64,000 bases of DNA, from contig NZ_JAPENW010000001.1 of NCBI RefSeq assembly GCF_026341855.1, positions 7,245,001 to 7,309,000 on the forward strand, written 5' to 3'. A program made the translations under genes and the position numbers. The DNA is from Streptomyces sp. NBC_00568. Its GTDB lineage: Bacteria > Actinomycetota > Actinomycetes > Streptomycetales > Streptomycetaceae. The notes under the pieces were generated by a model. That model was not told the origin of the DNA. It worked only from the letters and a program-made list of their open reading frames with translations, and made no database searches. The number at the start of each line of letters is the position of its first letter. The first letter of the stretch is position 1. This document shows, piece after piece, positions 9,380-18,216 of the stretch.

Positions 9380-9684
9380 GTTCGCTCCCTCGGTCGTGTC
9401 GACATCGGTCGCTGCTGCGACGACGTGCAGCCACTTTGGCGGGCCCGGCCGCCGCGGCTCATGGGGCGTGCGTCCTCAACGCCGTGGGCGGCTTTCCCGG
9501 CCCGGCGGGCAGGGCGGGAGCTCTTGCCGGGCACCCGTACTGGGCCGTCCGCGTGCATGGACGCGCCACGCGGTGCAGGCGCTCCGGCAGCTCTGCGGGG
9601 GCTGCTAGCTTCATGATCGATCCGCCGGTGGCCGCCCGGCTCGTGGGTGAGCCCGAACGTCAGGGCGTGCGTGGGGAGGGTGCG

Positions 9685-10824
9685 GTGACGGACAGGAGAA
9701 GTTCCCCCGAGGGGCCGGCAGTTGCCCCTCTGAGGCGTCGCACTCTCCTGGCCTCGGCCGCGCTGGCGATCGGCACCCCCGTCGCGACGGCCGCCGCCGC
9801 CCCTGCCCCGCAGCGGCCGGAACCCGGACGGCTTCCCCCGCCGCAGAGCGGGACCGCGGTACGTCTGGTCGCCGTTCCGCACCAGCACCGCGACGTCGAC
9901 TGGCTCAGGGCGGCCCTTCAGGCCGCTGTGGAGATCGAGATCGCCACCATCCCGCCGTATCTGTGCGGCTGGTGGTCCGTCAAGGACCGCAAGAGCGACG
10001 TCGCCCAGGTGATCCAGCGCATCGTCTTCGACGAGATGTACCACCTCGGAGTGGTCTGCAATCTGCTCGTGGCCCTGGACGGGCGGCCGCGCATCAAAGA
10101 GGGGGCACCCGTCTATCCCGGCCCGCTGCCGGGCGGGGTGCACCCCGGGGCCCGCGTGTACCTGTCGGGCCTGACCCCGGCGCTCGTGCACGACGTGATG
10201 ATGGCCATCGAGGCCCCCGCGGCACCGCTCACCGGCAGCGTCGACGACCCGCTCAGCATCGGCGTCTTCTACGAGGAAGTACTCAAGACGTTCCGGGCCG
10301 TCGGACCCGAACTGTCGACCCGCCGGCAGCTGAACGAACGTATCGGCGGGGACCTTCTCCAGCCGGTCGCCACCCTCGACGACATCGAGCACGCGATCGA
10401 GATCGTCCGCGAGCAGGGCGAAGGCACCTCCAGCTCTCCCGCCGACGCCCCGGGCGACGACCATGTGGCGCACTACTACGCCTTCGCCGAGATCTACTAC
10501 GGCCGCCGGCTGCGCGAGACCGAGGAGGGCTGGCAGTTCACCGGAGTTCCCGTGCCCTTCCCCGACGCGCGGCCCATGGCCAGGGTCCCGGCGGGCGGCT
10601 GGGACCAGCCTCCCCCCGAGGCCCAGCGGCTCCTGAGCGCCTTCGACAGCACCTACACCGCCGTGCTGGAAGCGCTCGACGCGGCGTGGGCCGACGGCGG
10701 CCCCCGCAGCCTGAACACGGCCGTGCGCACCATGCGCCGGCTGGAGAGCCCGGCCGTGGAGCTGATGGAGATCCCGATCCCCGGAACCCAGGAGACGTAC
10801 GGCCCTCAGTTCCGCCCGAACTGA
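9685..10824 (+). CDS. Tat-exported ferritin-like protein of the VioB/RebD (iminophenyl-pyruvate dimer synthase) type
   Basis: A 379-residue protein with a twin-arginine-like leader (LRRRTLLASAALAIG, then VATAAAA) and a long four-helix ferritin-like domain: AALQAAVEIEIATIPPYLCG, VIQRIVFDEMYHL and HYYAFAEIYYGRRL supply Glu/His ligand candidates. The family (PF12902-like) takes its name from the VioB/RebD domain that couples amino-acid-derived imines, but stand-alone members are of unknown function. The GTG at 9685 was chosen because it follows GGGGAGGG and begins just before the leader. There is no violacein- or rebeccamycin-like gene cluster here, so pigment synthesis is not implied. Confidence 0.82.
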   Translation: MTDRRSSPEGPAVAPLRRRTLLASAALAIGTPVATAAAAPAPQRPEPGRLPPPQSGTAVRLVAVPHQHRDVDWLRAALQAAVEIEIATIPPYLCGWWSVKDRKSDVAQVIQRIVFDEMYHLGVVCNLLVALDGRPRIKEGAPVYPGPLPGGVHPGARVYLSGLTPALVHDVMMAIEAPAAPLTGSVDDPLSIGVFYEEVLKTFRAVGPELSTRRQLNERIGGDLLQPVATLDDIEHAIEIVREQGEGTSSSPADAPGDDHVAHYYAFAEIYYGRRLRETEEGWQFTGVPVPFPDARPMARVPAGGWDQPPPEAQRLLSAFDSTYTAVLEALDAAWADGGPRSLNTAVRTMRRLESPAVELMEIPIPGTQETYGPQFRPN

Positions 10825-10921
10825 ACACCGGCCCCTGCCCGCGGGCTTCCTGCTGCTTCCCCGGCACCGCCGCGGAACGGACCGGCGATGCTCATCGACG
10901 ATCAGTCATACGAGTTCCGCG

Positions 10922-11025
10922 GGATGCCGGGATGCCGGAATGCCGGAATGCCGGAATGCCGGAATGCCGGAATGCCGGGGTGCCGGGGTGCCGGGGTGCC
11001 GGGGTGCCGGGATACCGGGGTGCCC
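10922..11025. repeat. Tandem octamer repeat, 13 units
   Basis: Thirteen head-to-tail 8-bp units in 104 bp. The first two read GGATGCCG, the next five GAATGCCG, the next four GGGTGCCG, then GGATACCG and GGGTGCCC. The variants are grouped in blocks, as expected from replication slippage or unequal exchange. It lies between the convergent ferritin-like and HEAT genes, outside both coding regions. Confidence 0.95.
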
Positions 11026-11084
11026 TGTGCCGGCCGCGTTCCCGCGTCCGGCCCGTCCCACAACTCCTCTCGGAACATGCCGCG

Positions 11085-13094
11085 TCAGGTGGCACCGCCG
11101 GGCGCGGAGATGGCGAGCAGTGCGGCGCGCGCGGCGCCGCACAGCGCGTCGTCCTCGGGGACGGAGCGCCAGGTTCCGTGCCGGACGGGCCGCTCGTCGG
11201 CATCGAGGAACGCCCTCAGGGCGGGCTCCGCGGGAGCGGCGTCCGCGCCCATGTCGGCCAGCAGCTTCACCGTTTCGACGACCGCCGGATAGGCGCCGCC
11301 CCGTTCGGCGAACGGGGCGATCGCCCGGACGAGGACCGGGACGACCTCGTCGGCCCGTCCGGTGATCCGCCACAGCGCCTCGCCGACGCGCAGCGGCAGC
11401 CAGCCCCCTTTGCACAGGGGGAGGAGCTCGCGCAGCCGTCCGGCGTACGGGGCGCCTGCCTGCCCCAGTTCCCCCAGCAGCAGGGCGGCGCTCTCGCGGC
11501 CGTACAGCTCGCCGAGCTGCGGAAGCAGCAGATCGAGCGCGGGCCTGCGGTCGCCGGTCAACCGCCCGTAGGCGAGCGCCAGGCAGCGCGGCGCGAACGG
11601 CTGGCCCGCGGGCGGGTTGCCGAGCAGGGCGCGCAGCCGTTCACGGGGCACCGCCTCGGCCGCGGCCGGCCCGATCGCGGCGAGGGCGTCCAGCGCCCAT
11701 ACCGCGGCGTCGGTGTCCAGGAGGCCGAGCAGGTCCGGGATCGCGGGGGCGGCCGCGGCACCCCACGACTCCAGCAGCTGGCAGAGCCCGCGGCGTTCGT
11801 CGAGGGTGGAGGCGGCGGCGAGCCGGGCCCGTACCGGGGGCAGCAGCACGCCGGCGTGGGCGCCGAGCCCTCCGGCGACCTCGCCCAGGCTCAGCTCGTA
11901 CGTCCACCAGCCGTCGGCGTGGGAGGCGTGGTACGCGAACCCGGTCCGCGCTCCGCCCAGACGCCGCGCCAAGGGCGCTACGCACCGCACGTCACCGAGC
12001 CGCGACAGGGCCCAGAGCGCGTGGGACCGGGCGGGCAGGTCCGCCTCGCCCTCGCCCTCGCCTTCGTCGTTCGTCACCATGGCCGCCAGCGCGTCCGCCC
12101 AGGGGAGTGAGGCGTGCCCGCACATGCCCAGGACCCGGGCGGCGAAGAGCCTGTTGCCGGGATCGGGGTCGGACAGCGCACGGGCCACCGACGGCAGCAG
12201 CTCCGCAACGGCGGAGCGCCGGGCGCTGAGCGCCTGGGCGGCCGCCTGCAGCGCGCCCGCGCGCACGGACGGGTCCCGGTGCCCGAGCAGTCGGCGGGTC
12301 GCGTCGGCCCGGCCCTCCCGGTCTGCTCCCAGCAGGCCGAGGGCCCAGACGACCGTCGCCTCGGCCGCGCCGCCGCCCGGCCGCCACGTCGTCGGTTCAC
12401 TGCCGGACAGCACCTCGGACACTGTCCGCGCGTACGCGGTGTCGTCCTGCCCCGGCAGCGCGCGGCGCAGGGCCTGTACGGCGACGAGGCGTACGGAGGG
12501 GTCGGCTGCGTCCATGAGGTGTCGCAGCCAGTCCAGGGACGTGCTCCGCTGTTCACCGGCGTGGGCGGTCAAGGAGCCGACTGAGTCGATGAGTTGGAGT
12601 CGCGTCTGCGGGTCGGGTTCCACGTCCCACCGTGCCCGCAGGGCGGCGATCACCTCGTCGGCCCGGCGGTGGGCCTCGGCGAGGGCGTCGGCGACGGCGG
12701 TGCGGTTCACCGCCACCGGGTCGTCGAGCAGCGGCAGCAGATCCGGCACCGCCAGGTCCCACGCGGCGGACCAGCCGGAGGTCACGAAGCGGGGTTCCGC
12801 GGTGTTCCCCGCACCGGCCAGAGCCCCGACGAGGTACAGGAGTTCGCCGCGGACGTCCGCGGCGACGGCCGGGTCCGCGATGGCCGCGATGACGTAGGGG
12901 AGAGCGGCCGGAGCCGAGGAGTAGACCCCGCCGCCCTGATGGTGGACGTGCGTCAGCAGGTCGTCGGCAGCGCCGGCGGCCTGCTCCGGCCGGTAGAGAT
13001 CCCGCAGCATGCCGGGCACGTCCTCGGCCGCCCCGTAGGCATGCCTGAGCGCCGACCAGTCCACGGCGTCGAGCCGCGCGAGAGCGTCACTCAC
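11085..13094 (-). CDS. Large HEAT-repeat protein
   Basis: A 669-residue protein made of HEAT/PBS-lyase-like helical repeats almost throughout, such as DPSVRLVAVQALRRALPG, DPSVRAGALQAAAQAL, DPDPGNRLFAARVLG and TDAAVWALDALAAIGPAAAEA. Such repeats form curved scaffolds for protein-protein binding; no catalytic domain is visible. The GTG at 13094 opens a natural N-terminus (VSDALARLDAVDW), though its ribosome-binding site is weak. Several Streptomyces HEAT proteins of this type are annotated only as repeat proteins. The gene is convergent with the ferritin-like gene across the octamer repeat. Confidence 0.85.
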   Translation of the reverse strand: MSDALARLDAVDWSALRHAYGAAEDVPGMLRDLYRPEQAAGAADDLLTHVHHQGGGVYSSAPAALPYVIAAIADPAVAADVRGELLYLVGALAGAGNTAEPRFVTSGWSAAWDLAVPDLLPLLDDPVAVNRTAVADALAEAHRRADEVIAALRARWDVEPDPQTRLQLIDSVGSLTAHAGEQRSTSLDWLRHLMDAADPSVRLVAVQALRRALPGQDDTAYARTVSEVLSGSEPTTWRPGGGAAEATVVWALGLLGADREGRADATRRLLGHRDPSVRAGALQAAAQALSARRSAVAELLPSVARALSDPDPGNRLFAARVLGMCGHASLPWADALAAMVTNDEGEGEGEADLPARSHALWALSRLGDVRCVAPLARRLGGARTGFAYHASHADGWWTYELSLGEVAGGLGAHAGVLLPPVRARLAAASTLDERRGLCQLLESWGAAAAPAIPDLLGLLDTDAAVWALDALAAIGPAAAEAVPRERLRALLGNPPAGQPFAPRCLALAYGRLTGDRRPALDLLLPQLGELYGRESAALLLGELGQAGAPYAGRLRELLPLCKGGWLPLRVGEALWRITGRADEVVPVLVRAIAPFAERGGAYPAVVETVKLLADMGADAAPAEPALRAFLDADERPVRHGTWRSVPEDDALCGAARAALLAISAPGGAT

Positions 13095-13432
13095 CGGTGG
13101 CTCACCCCGACCTGTCCCGCGGACACGAAGAGGGCGGGGAAGCTGCCGTCGTGGACGCGGCCCTGGTGACAAACGTCGTTCCACGGGCCGCTCCGGACCT
13201 GCCCGTTCTCCTCACCGCCCAGGCACGCGAACGCGGCGGCCAGGCCGCCGGAAGGTCTCACGATCATGCCACCGGATCCTTCCAGGCCCGGACCCCGGAC
13301 CAAAACCACCGTCTGCCGCACCCGCGCCGTCCCCGGCACCCTCCAACCCGCACCGGCTGAGCACGATCACCTACGCCGGTCTGAGTACGCGAGCGGGTTG
13401 CCCGCCGCGCACGCCGTCGGAAGGGTGGACAC
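13095..13432. other. Divergent intergenic region, 338 bp
   Basis: Separates the minus-strand HEAT gene from the plus-strand lipoprotein gene and must carry promoters for both. No convincing reading frame or repeat was seen. The ribosome-binding site GGAAGGG of the lipoprotein lies just before 13433. Confidence 0.5.
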
Positions 13433-14167
13433 ATGCGCCGACTGCTGCTGCTCGCCCCGCTGTTGCTGTTCACCGCCGGCTGCGGGGTGGTGCAGTCCTC
13501 CAACGACGAGGCGACGGACGCCGCACGGGAGGTGGCCAGGAACGCGGGCGAGCGGCTCTACGGCCAGCGTCCGCGCACGGCAGAGGAGGTCGGGCGTTCC
13601 GCCGCCAACATCGACGGGGTGGAGGTACTGCGGCTGACGGGTACCTCGACACACGACGGGGACGGCATCGATGTGGTCGTCCGCACGTCCGGCTCGGCGT
13701 ACAGCAGAGGGCTCGACCCTCAGGAGGTCGTCGTGCGGCGCTGTTTCGCGGTGCGGGTGTCGCCCAAGTCGCAGTGGCGTGAGGATCCCCGTGACGTGGA
13801 CTGTCCGGACGGCCCTCCACTGACCTTCGCCCCGCCACCCGAACCGCCCCGGCTGCCGTACGAGGAGCTCCGCGCGAAACTTCCCCGGGTGCCGCAGGGC
13901 GGCCGGGCGGACGAGGCCGAGGTACGCCGTAGCCTTGCCGCCCTGGATCTGGACCCGGCGATCCGTACCGAGGTGAAGGCGGACGGCGGCCGGGTCGGCG
14001 TTCTCCTGTTGGTGAAGGGCAACGGCTTCGACGCGCAGGACTGCCTTCTTGCCCGCGTGGCCCCCGGCGCCACCGAGGTGTGGGTGCCGCCCCGGATCCA
14101 GCGGATGCCCGGAGAGGGCGGCTGCACCGTCGGCAACGCCCTGGACCCGAAACCGTCACCGCACTGA
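13433..14167 (+). CDS. Lipoprotein of unknown function
   Basis: A 244-residue protein with a textbook lipoprotein signal: MRRLL, a hydrophobic core, then the lipobox TAGC with Cys17, so it should be anchored outside the cell membrane. The mature part is polar with no domain I recognise and carries conserved-looking Cys pairs (RRCFAV..., VDCPDG, AQDCLLARV, GGCTVG) that could form disulfides. It starts nine bases after GGAAGGG. It stands alone, followed by the remnant and IS701-like element. Confidence 0.85.
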   Translation: MRRLLLLAPLLLFTAGCGVVQSSNDEATDAAREVARNAGERLYGQRPRTAEEVGRSAANIDGVEVLRLTGTSTHDGDGIDVVVRTSGSAYSRGLDPQEVVVRRCFAVRVSPKSQWREDPRDVDCPDGPPLTFAPPPEPPRLPYEELRAKLPRVPQGGRADEAEVRRSLAALDLDPAIRTEVKADGGRVGVLLLVKGNGFDAQDCLLARVAPGATEVWVPPRIQRMPGEGGCTVGNALDPKPSPH

Positions 14168-14398
14168 CGGGGTGCCTGGCTCCCTCGGGCCACGGGCCCG
14201 CGGGCCCCATCAGGATCGGCAGCCGGGGTGAAGCGGCGCGACCGCCGCGAAGCGCGCCTGGCCGGACCCGGCCCGGATCCCGAACCACAACCATGCGGCT
14301 TGCCGGGTCGGCGGTCGCCCCGACCACGCGCTGCCTGTCCGCCCCGTGGCCTTCGGCGGGCAGCCTGCGTATCAGGGTCGGCCAGTAGCCTCGCGGCC

Positions 14399-14456
14399 AT
14401 GGACGCACTCGTGCCGTTCCTCATCATGTCCGGAGCCAGTCAGGCCGGTGCTCTAG
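14399..14456 (+). pseudogene. Possible open reading frame interrupted by the IS701-like element
   Basis: A reading frame starting MDALVPFLIMSG at 14399 runs into the left end of the IS. If the element and one CTAG copy are removed, the frame continues at 16476 and stops at 16597, giving about 59 residues. The downstream part is Arg/Pro-rich and not obviously protein-like, so the original gene may have been short or already decayed. Confidence 0.25.
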
Positions 14457-14534
14457 TACTCCAGCTCTCGCTGGTCGGGGGCGGTGTGAAGACAGGTACG
14501 GCTGGCGGCAGGGCCCCTCCCACCGGCAAAGATC

Positions 14535-14993
14535 TCAGGTCGACGCAACCGACGACATCAGCTCCTCCAGCTTGTTGAGGCTCTGAGTCCAGCCTTCCTC
14601 GTGAAGAGCTTGGCGCCGCTCAGTGGCGAAGTCGCCCTGGGTGAAGACCAGCTCGGCCGAGGTATCGCCGATATCGCGAAGGGACAGCGTCACCACCGTC
14701 TCCCGATCCTCGGGATCGGGATCCTCCCACCGGAAGGTGTAGGACAGGCGTTCCGGAGGGTCGACCACAAGGAATTCCCCCACCAGGTGGAACCGATCGC
14801 CTTCCGGAGGCTGCATCGCGATCCGGTAACCACCTCCTGGCCGAAGGTCGCTTTCCACACTCGGGGTGGTGAACCCGTCGGGGCCCCACCACTTGGCCAA
14901 TTCCTGCGGTTCGGTCAACGCTCGGAATACGACCGGACGCGGTGCGCGGAGGACACGTTGCATGTGCAGCCTCAACCCGCCATCGTGCGTCAT
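14535..14993 (-). CDS. SRPBCC / AHSA1-type protein inside the IS701-like element
   Basis: A 152-residue SRPBCC (START/Bet v1-like, AHSA1 branch) protein: MQRVLRAPRPVVFRALTEPQELAKWWGPDGF at the start (two runs), GGGYRIAMQPPEG, LVGEFLVVDPPERLSYTFRW and the C-terminal helix EGWTQSLNKLEELM are characteristic. Proteins of this group bind hydrophobic ligands or act as co-chaperones. The ATG at 14993 follows GGAGGAGG. It lies between the left IS end and the divergent transposase, so it looks like cargo, though capture of a neighbouring gene cannot be excluded. Confidence 0.85.
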   Translation of the reverse strand: MTHDGGLRLHMQRVLRAPRPVVFRALTEPQELAKWWGPDGFTTPSVESDLRPGGGYRIAMQPPEGDRFHLVGEFLVVDPPERLSYTFRWEDPDPEDRETVVTLSLRDIGDTSAELVFTQGDFATERRQALHEEGWTQSLNKLEELMSSVAST

Positions 14994-15127
14994 CACGAAC
15001 CTCCTCCGGCCGAAGGCGTCGGGATTGACCACCGCACTTATCCTATGTATCCCCGCCGTAGGCTGCGATCTCACAGGTCAGGGACGGTGTGGGGGGCAGG
15101 TGCGGCCACCGGTGATCATCGCGTGTT

Positions 15128-16447
15128 GTGTGGACAAACGAAGATCAAGCGGTGGCCGCAGGCCATGGCGTAGACCCCGCTCGCTGGCGGGACCTGTTCG
15201 ATGCCCTGATGGGCCGGATCGCGGGCCGCTTCGCGCGGGTCGAACCGCGACGTCGCGCACGGTCCCTCGTCCTGGGACTGTTGTCGGACCTGCCACGGAA
15301 GAATTGCTGGACGATCGCCGAGCATGCCGGACACGCCACACCGGACGGCCTGCAGCACCTGTTGGCCCGGGCTAAGTGGGACGCCGAGGCTATCCGCGAC
15401 GACCTGCGCGGATACGTCGTCGAGCACCTCGGCGGCCAAGACGCCGTATTGGTCGTCGACGAGACCGGCGATCTGAAGAAGGGCACCCACCCGGTCGGCG
15501 TGCAGCGTCAGTACACCGGCACCGCGGGCCGCATCGAAAACTCCCAGGTTGCCGTCTACCTCGTCTACTCAACTCCGGCCGGACACGCCGCGATCGACCG
15601 GGAGCTGTACGTCCCGCGCTCGTGGACCGATGACCCGGACCGCTGCCAGGCAGCCGGGATCCCCGCCGAGATCGGCTTCGCCACCAAACCGGCTCTGGCC
15701 ACTACGCTGATCACGCGCACCCTGGACGCCGGCATCCACGCCGCCTGGGTCACTGGTGACGAGGTCTACGGCGCCAACCCGCACCTGCGCGCCGCACTCG
15801 AAGCCCGGCAGCCCGGCTACGTGCTCGCTGTCGCCTGTGACCACCAGATCCCCACCCACGCCGGGAAGTTCCGGGCCGACGCCCTGGCCAAGAAGCTGCC
15901 CAAACGGGCCTGGCAGCAACGCTCCGCAGGCACCGGAGCCAAGGGACTGCGCTTCTACGACTGGGCCGTGGCCGACATCACCGATGTCCGCCCCGGCCAC
16001 CACCAACTGCTGATCCGGCGCAACCGCCGCACCGGCGAACTCGCCTTCTACCGCTGCTACTCGCCCGCTGCCGTTCCACTGGCCACCCTTGTGCGCGTCG
16101 CCGGACGCCGATGGACGATCGAGGAAACCTTCCAGTCCGGAAAGGGCCTGGCCGCACTCGACGAACACCAGGTCAGACGGTGGACGTCCTGGCGCCGGTG
16201 GGTCACCCTCGCGATGCTCGCGCACGCCTTCCTCGCCGTGACCGCCGCACAGGAACAGGCCCGCCATCCGTCCCCGGACGGGCTGATCCCGTTGACCTGC
16301 AACGAGATCCAGCATTTGTTCACCACGCTGATGGTCCAGCCCGCCCACGACCCAGCTCACCGGCTTCGATGGTCCGACTGGCGACGACGACACCAAGCCC
16401 GCGCCCGCAACGGCCACTACCTGCGACAAACAGCCCAGACCCCATGA
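15128..16447 (+). CDS. IS701-family DDE transposase
   Basis: A 439-residue transposase of the IS701 family. Visible are the first catalytic aspartate in VLVVDETGDLKKG, the region WVTGDEVYG with the second, and the IEETFQSGKG glutamate segment near the C-terminus, in the usual order. The frame is open with no interruption, so the enzyme may be active. The start is the GTG at 15128 (MWTNEDQAVAAG); a later start such as the ATG inside DALMGRIAGR is possible. The right inverted repeat lies 15 bp after the stop. Confidence 0.92.
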   Translation: MWTNEDQAVAAGHGVDPARWRDLFDALMGRIAGRFARVEPRRRARSLVLGLLSDLPRKNCWTIAEHAGHATPDGLQHLLARAKWDAEAIRDDLRGYVVEHLGGQDAVLVVDETGDLKKGTHPVGVQRQYTGTAGRIENSQVAVYLVYSTPAGHAAIDRELYVPRSWTDDPDRCQAAGIPAEIGFATKPALATTLITRTLDAGIHAAWVTGDEVYGANPHLRAALEARQPGYVLAVACDHQIPTHAGKFRADALAKKLPKRAWQQRSAGTGAKGLRFYDWAVADITDVRPGHHQLLIRRNRRTGELAFYRCYSPAAVPLATLVRVAGRRWTIEETFQSGKGLAALDEHQVRRWTSWRRWVTLAMLAHAFLAVTAAQEQARHPSPDGLIPLTCNEIQHLFTTLMVQPAHDPAHRLRWSDWRRRHQARARNGHYLRQTAQTP

Positions 16448-16792
16448 AGATCAAGATCTACGGCTGGAGTACTAGCCCGCCGAGCCGAGCCGGGCTGTCG
16501 AGGATGGTGGTCCCAGCGGAGCGCTCCTGCGGGAACTGCGGACTTCACCCGTCGGCGTCAGGTGAACAGAGCGGGATCACCTCATCCGGTTCAGTAGTGT
16601 GAAATGCCGTCAGCTGAAGCGGGGGCGATGTCTGGGGTGTATCCCAGAGTATGCGGCCAGGCGGGGGCTGTGTGTGGCGGTGGTTGGGGGAGCGGCCGGC
16701 TTTGCGCAGGCTGCTCGGTCATGTTGGTAAGGGAGTGTGTGCGGGTCTGGTCCGACTGCAAGGCGGGAGTAACAGGCCTTCGCAGCAGGCTT

Positions 16793-16999
16793 TTAGGGCG
16801 AGAGGTGGCCTTCCCTGACGGCCTGGACGAATCTATTCCAAGCCGGGGCGGACACATGCGCCAGCATGGCAGAGGCATTGGCCGAATCGCGAATGGAGAT
16901 GTCGTCCCCGAGGAACCTCACCTCAAGGCAATTCCCCTGAGCCCCTCCGCTGTATGTGCTTTTTCGCCAGGGGTCTCCGCCCTTGCCAGACGCTTTCAC
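16793..16999 (-). CDS. DUF397 domain protein
   Basis: A 68-residue DUF397 protein: WRKSTYSGGAQGNCLEV, then VRFLGDDISIRDSAN and WNRFVQAVREG are the family signature. DUF397 genes normally sit directly behind Scr1-type XRE regulators and may be their partners in regulation. Here the nearest XRE gene (18217-19080) is on the same strand but separated by a membrane protein gene. The GTG at 16999 follows GGGAGG. A 43-codon frame follows on the same strand (about 16604-16735, MTEQPAQSR...), which I do not call as a gene. Confidence 0.9.
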   Translation of the reverse strand: MKASGKGGDPWRKSTYSGGAQGNCLEVRFLGDDISIRDSANASAMLAHVSAPAWNRFVQAVREGHLSP

Positions 17000-17327
17000 T
17001 CAGCACCTCCCGTGCCAGACGCGGACAGTTGTCGATCCTGGAAGATCGTCTTCCTTGGTTGCGAGGCGTTCTTTCCCTGGACCCGCAGAAGTTGGCAAAT
17101 CGCTTAAGTATCCGCAGCCTGCTGCCGGTGGGCCAGACACGGAGCGTCAACGGCAGGGCTGATGAATCATGATGTGCAGTGATATAAGAACCCTTTTGGG
17201 TGCTCCTGTCTGTCTTTTGACTGAAACTGATCGCCTCGGTGCCCGGAAAGCGTGGCGCAGAAGGGGAAGGTGCAGGCTCGTGGTCAGGGGGCGGGGGCGC
17301 GCCCTGGGTGGTGGGATGCGTGCTGGG
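17000..17327. other. Intergenic, 328 bp, no gene recognised
   Basis: Between the membrane/coiled-coil gene and DUF397 on the minus strand. The stretch 17160-17235 is lower in GC than its surroundings. It likely holds the promoter of DUF397, but I see no clear -10/-35 pair. Confidence 0.4.
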
Positions 17328-18140
17328 TCAGTCCATTCCCCATTCGTGGCGCAGCGCCGCTTGCGTCTTCTTCAGGGTGCGGGTGAGGTGGTCCGCGGCG
17401 CGCGCCTGCTCCCCGGCCTGGGCGAACAGGGCATGCCACAGGGTCAAGGAGCGGGGCTGAGGCGGGGTGTTGAGCTCGGTGAGTGTCGGCAGGAGATGGG
17501 TGCTGACGGCGTCCAGATCGACGGCGAGAGCGGTCAGTGCCGCAGGCAGCCGTCCGGGCGCATAGGTGGCGTACTGCTCTGCGGCCTTCTTCAACTGAAG
17601 GAGATCGGCCGCCTCGGGGTCGTCGATGTGGAGTCTGCGTCGGCGTATCTCGTACTCGATCCGGCCTACGGAGACCAGGAGATCGTCGATCCGCTGGTAG
17701 TGAGCCGTCCAGGCCGTCCGGTTGGCGATCTTCCTGTCCCGCAGCTCCCGTTGCGCGTGCTGGGCCGCCTGCAGGGCTTCGGCCGCCGCGCGGTCCTGCC
17801 GCCGGTTGCGCTGGCCCTGGACGAGCGAGGTGCGGGCCGTGAGGAGCGTGACACCCGCGCTGACGCCCGCGGCCGCCAGGCTCGACACCAGGGCGAGATA
17901 CCAGGGCAGTGAGCCGACCGCCTGGGGCTCGGAACCGTCGGCGGCGACGGCGGGACCGCTCTGGCCGATCAGCAGCACGACCACCAGAACGGCGACCGCA
18001 CCAGTCCTGACGACACCCTGCCCCCGGGGCGGACCGCCGCGGGAGGGGGCCGACCGGGTGCGGGTGGATCGCAGCGTGGGACCGCGCGTCCCCTGAGCGC
18101 TAGACTGCACGACGAACCCTCCTGTCTGAGTTGTATGCAA
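17328..18140 (-). CDS. Membrane-anchored coiled-coil protein
   Basis: A 270-residue protein with a basic N-terminus, a hydrophobic segment (VVRTGAVAVLVVVLLIG), a second one after a short loop (PWYLALVSSLAAAGVSAGVTLL), and then a long alpha-helical region rich in Arg, Gln and Ala (QGQRNRRQDRAAAEALQAAQ...) that is likely coiled coil and cytoplasmic. I recognise no named family. It follows the XRE gene by 76 bp on the same strand and may be transcribed with it. The true start may be internal, for example the later GTGs, since the first about 45 residues are low-complexity. Confidence 0.65.
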   Translation of the reverse strand: MHTTQTGGFVVQSSAQGTRGPTLRSTRTRSAPSRGGPPRGQGVVRTGAVAVLVVVLLIGQSGPAVAADGSEPQAVGSLPWYLALVSSLAAAGVSAGVTLLTARTSLVQGQRNRRQDRAAAEALQAAQHAQRELRDRKIANRTAWTAHYQRIDDLLVSVGRIEYEIRRRRLHIDDPEAADLLQLKKAAEQYATYAPGRLPAALTALAVDLDAVSTHLLPTLTELNTPPQPRSLTLWHALFAQAGEQARAADHLTRTLKKTQAALRHEWGMD

Positions 18141-18216
18141 CGGTTGGAGCGGTTTGCGATGGGGAGCCCTCGGCGGTGCTTGCCGGCTAGGCCGAGACGG
18201 CTCCCTTTCGTCTGTC

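Larger units (their letters stand above)
14457..16471 (+). mobile_element. IS701-like element with an SRPBCC passenger gene
   Basis: A 2,015-bp unit. The left end reads TACTCCAGC and the right end GCTGGAGTA, a 9-bp terminal inverted repeat, flanked on both sides by CTAG (14453-14456 and 16472-16475). IS701-family elements duplicate four bases of the YTAR type, so CTAG fits a target-site duplication. Inside are an IS701-type transposase and, between the left end and the transposase, a minus-strand SRPBCC gene. Classic IS701 elements are about 1.4 kb with one gene, so this is larger than usual. The short repeat leaves the left boundary less certain than the right. Confidence 0.65.

Noticed and set aside
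9685..10824. Violacein or rebeccamycin-type biosynthesis
   Set aside because: Only the ferritin-like domain is shared; no tryptophan oxidase, tailoring enzyme or transporter is present.
16604..16735. 43-codon minus-strand frame behind DUF397 (MTEQPAQSR...)
   Set aside because: Pro/Ala-rich, no ribosome-binding site that I can see and no recognisable family; chance is a sufficient explanation.
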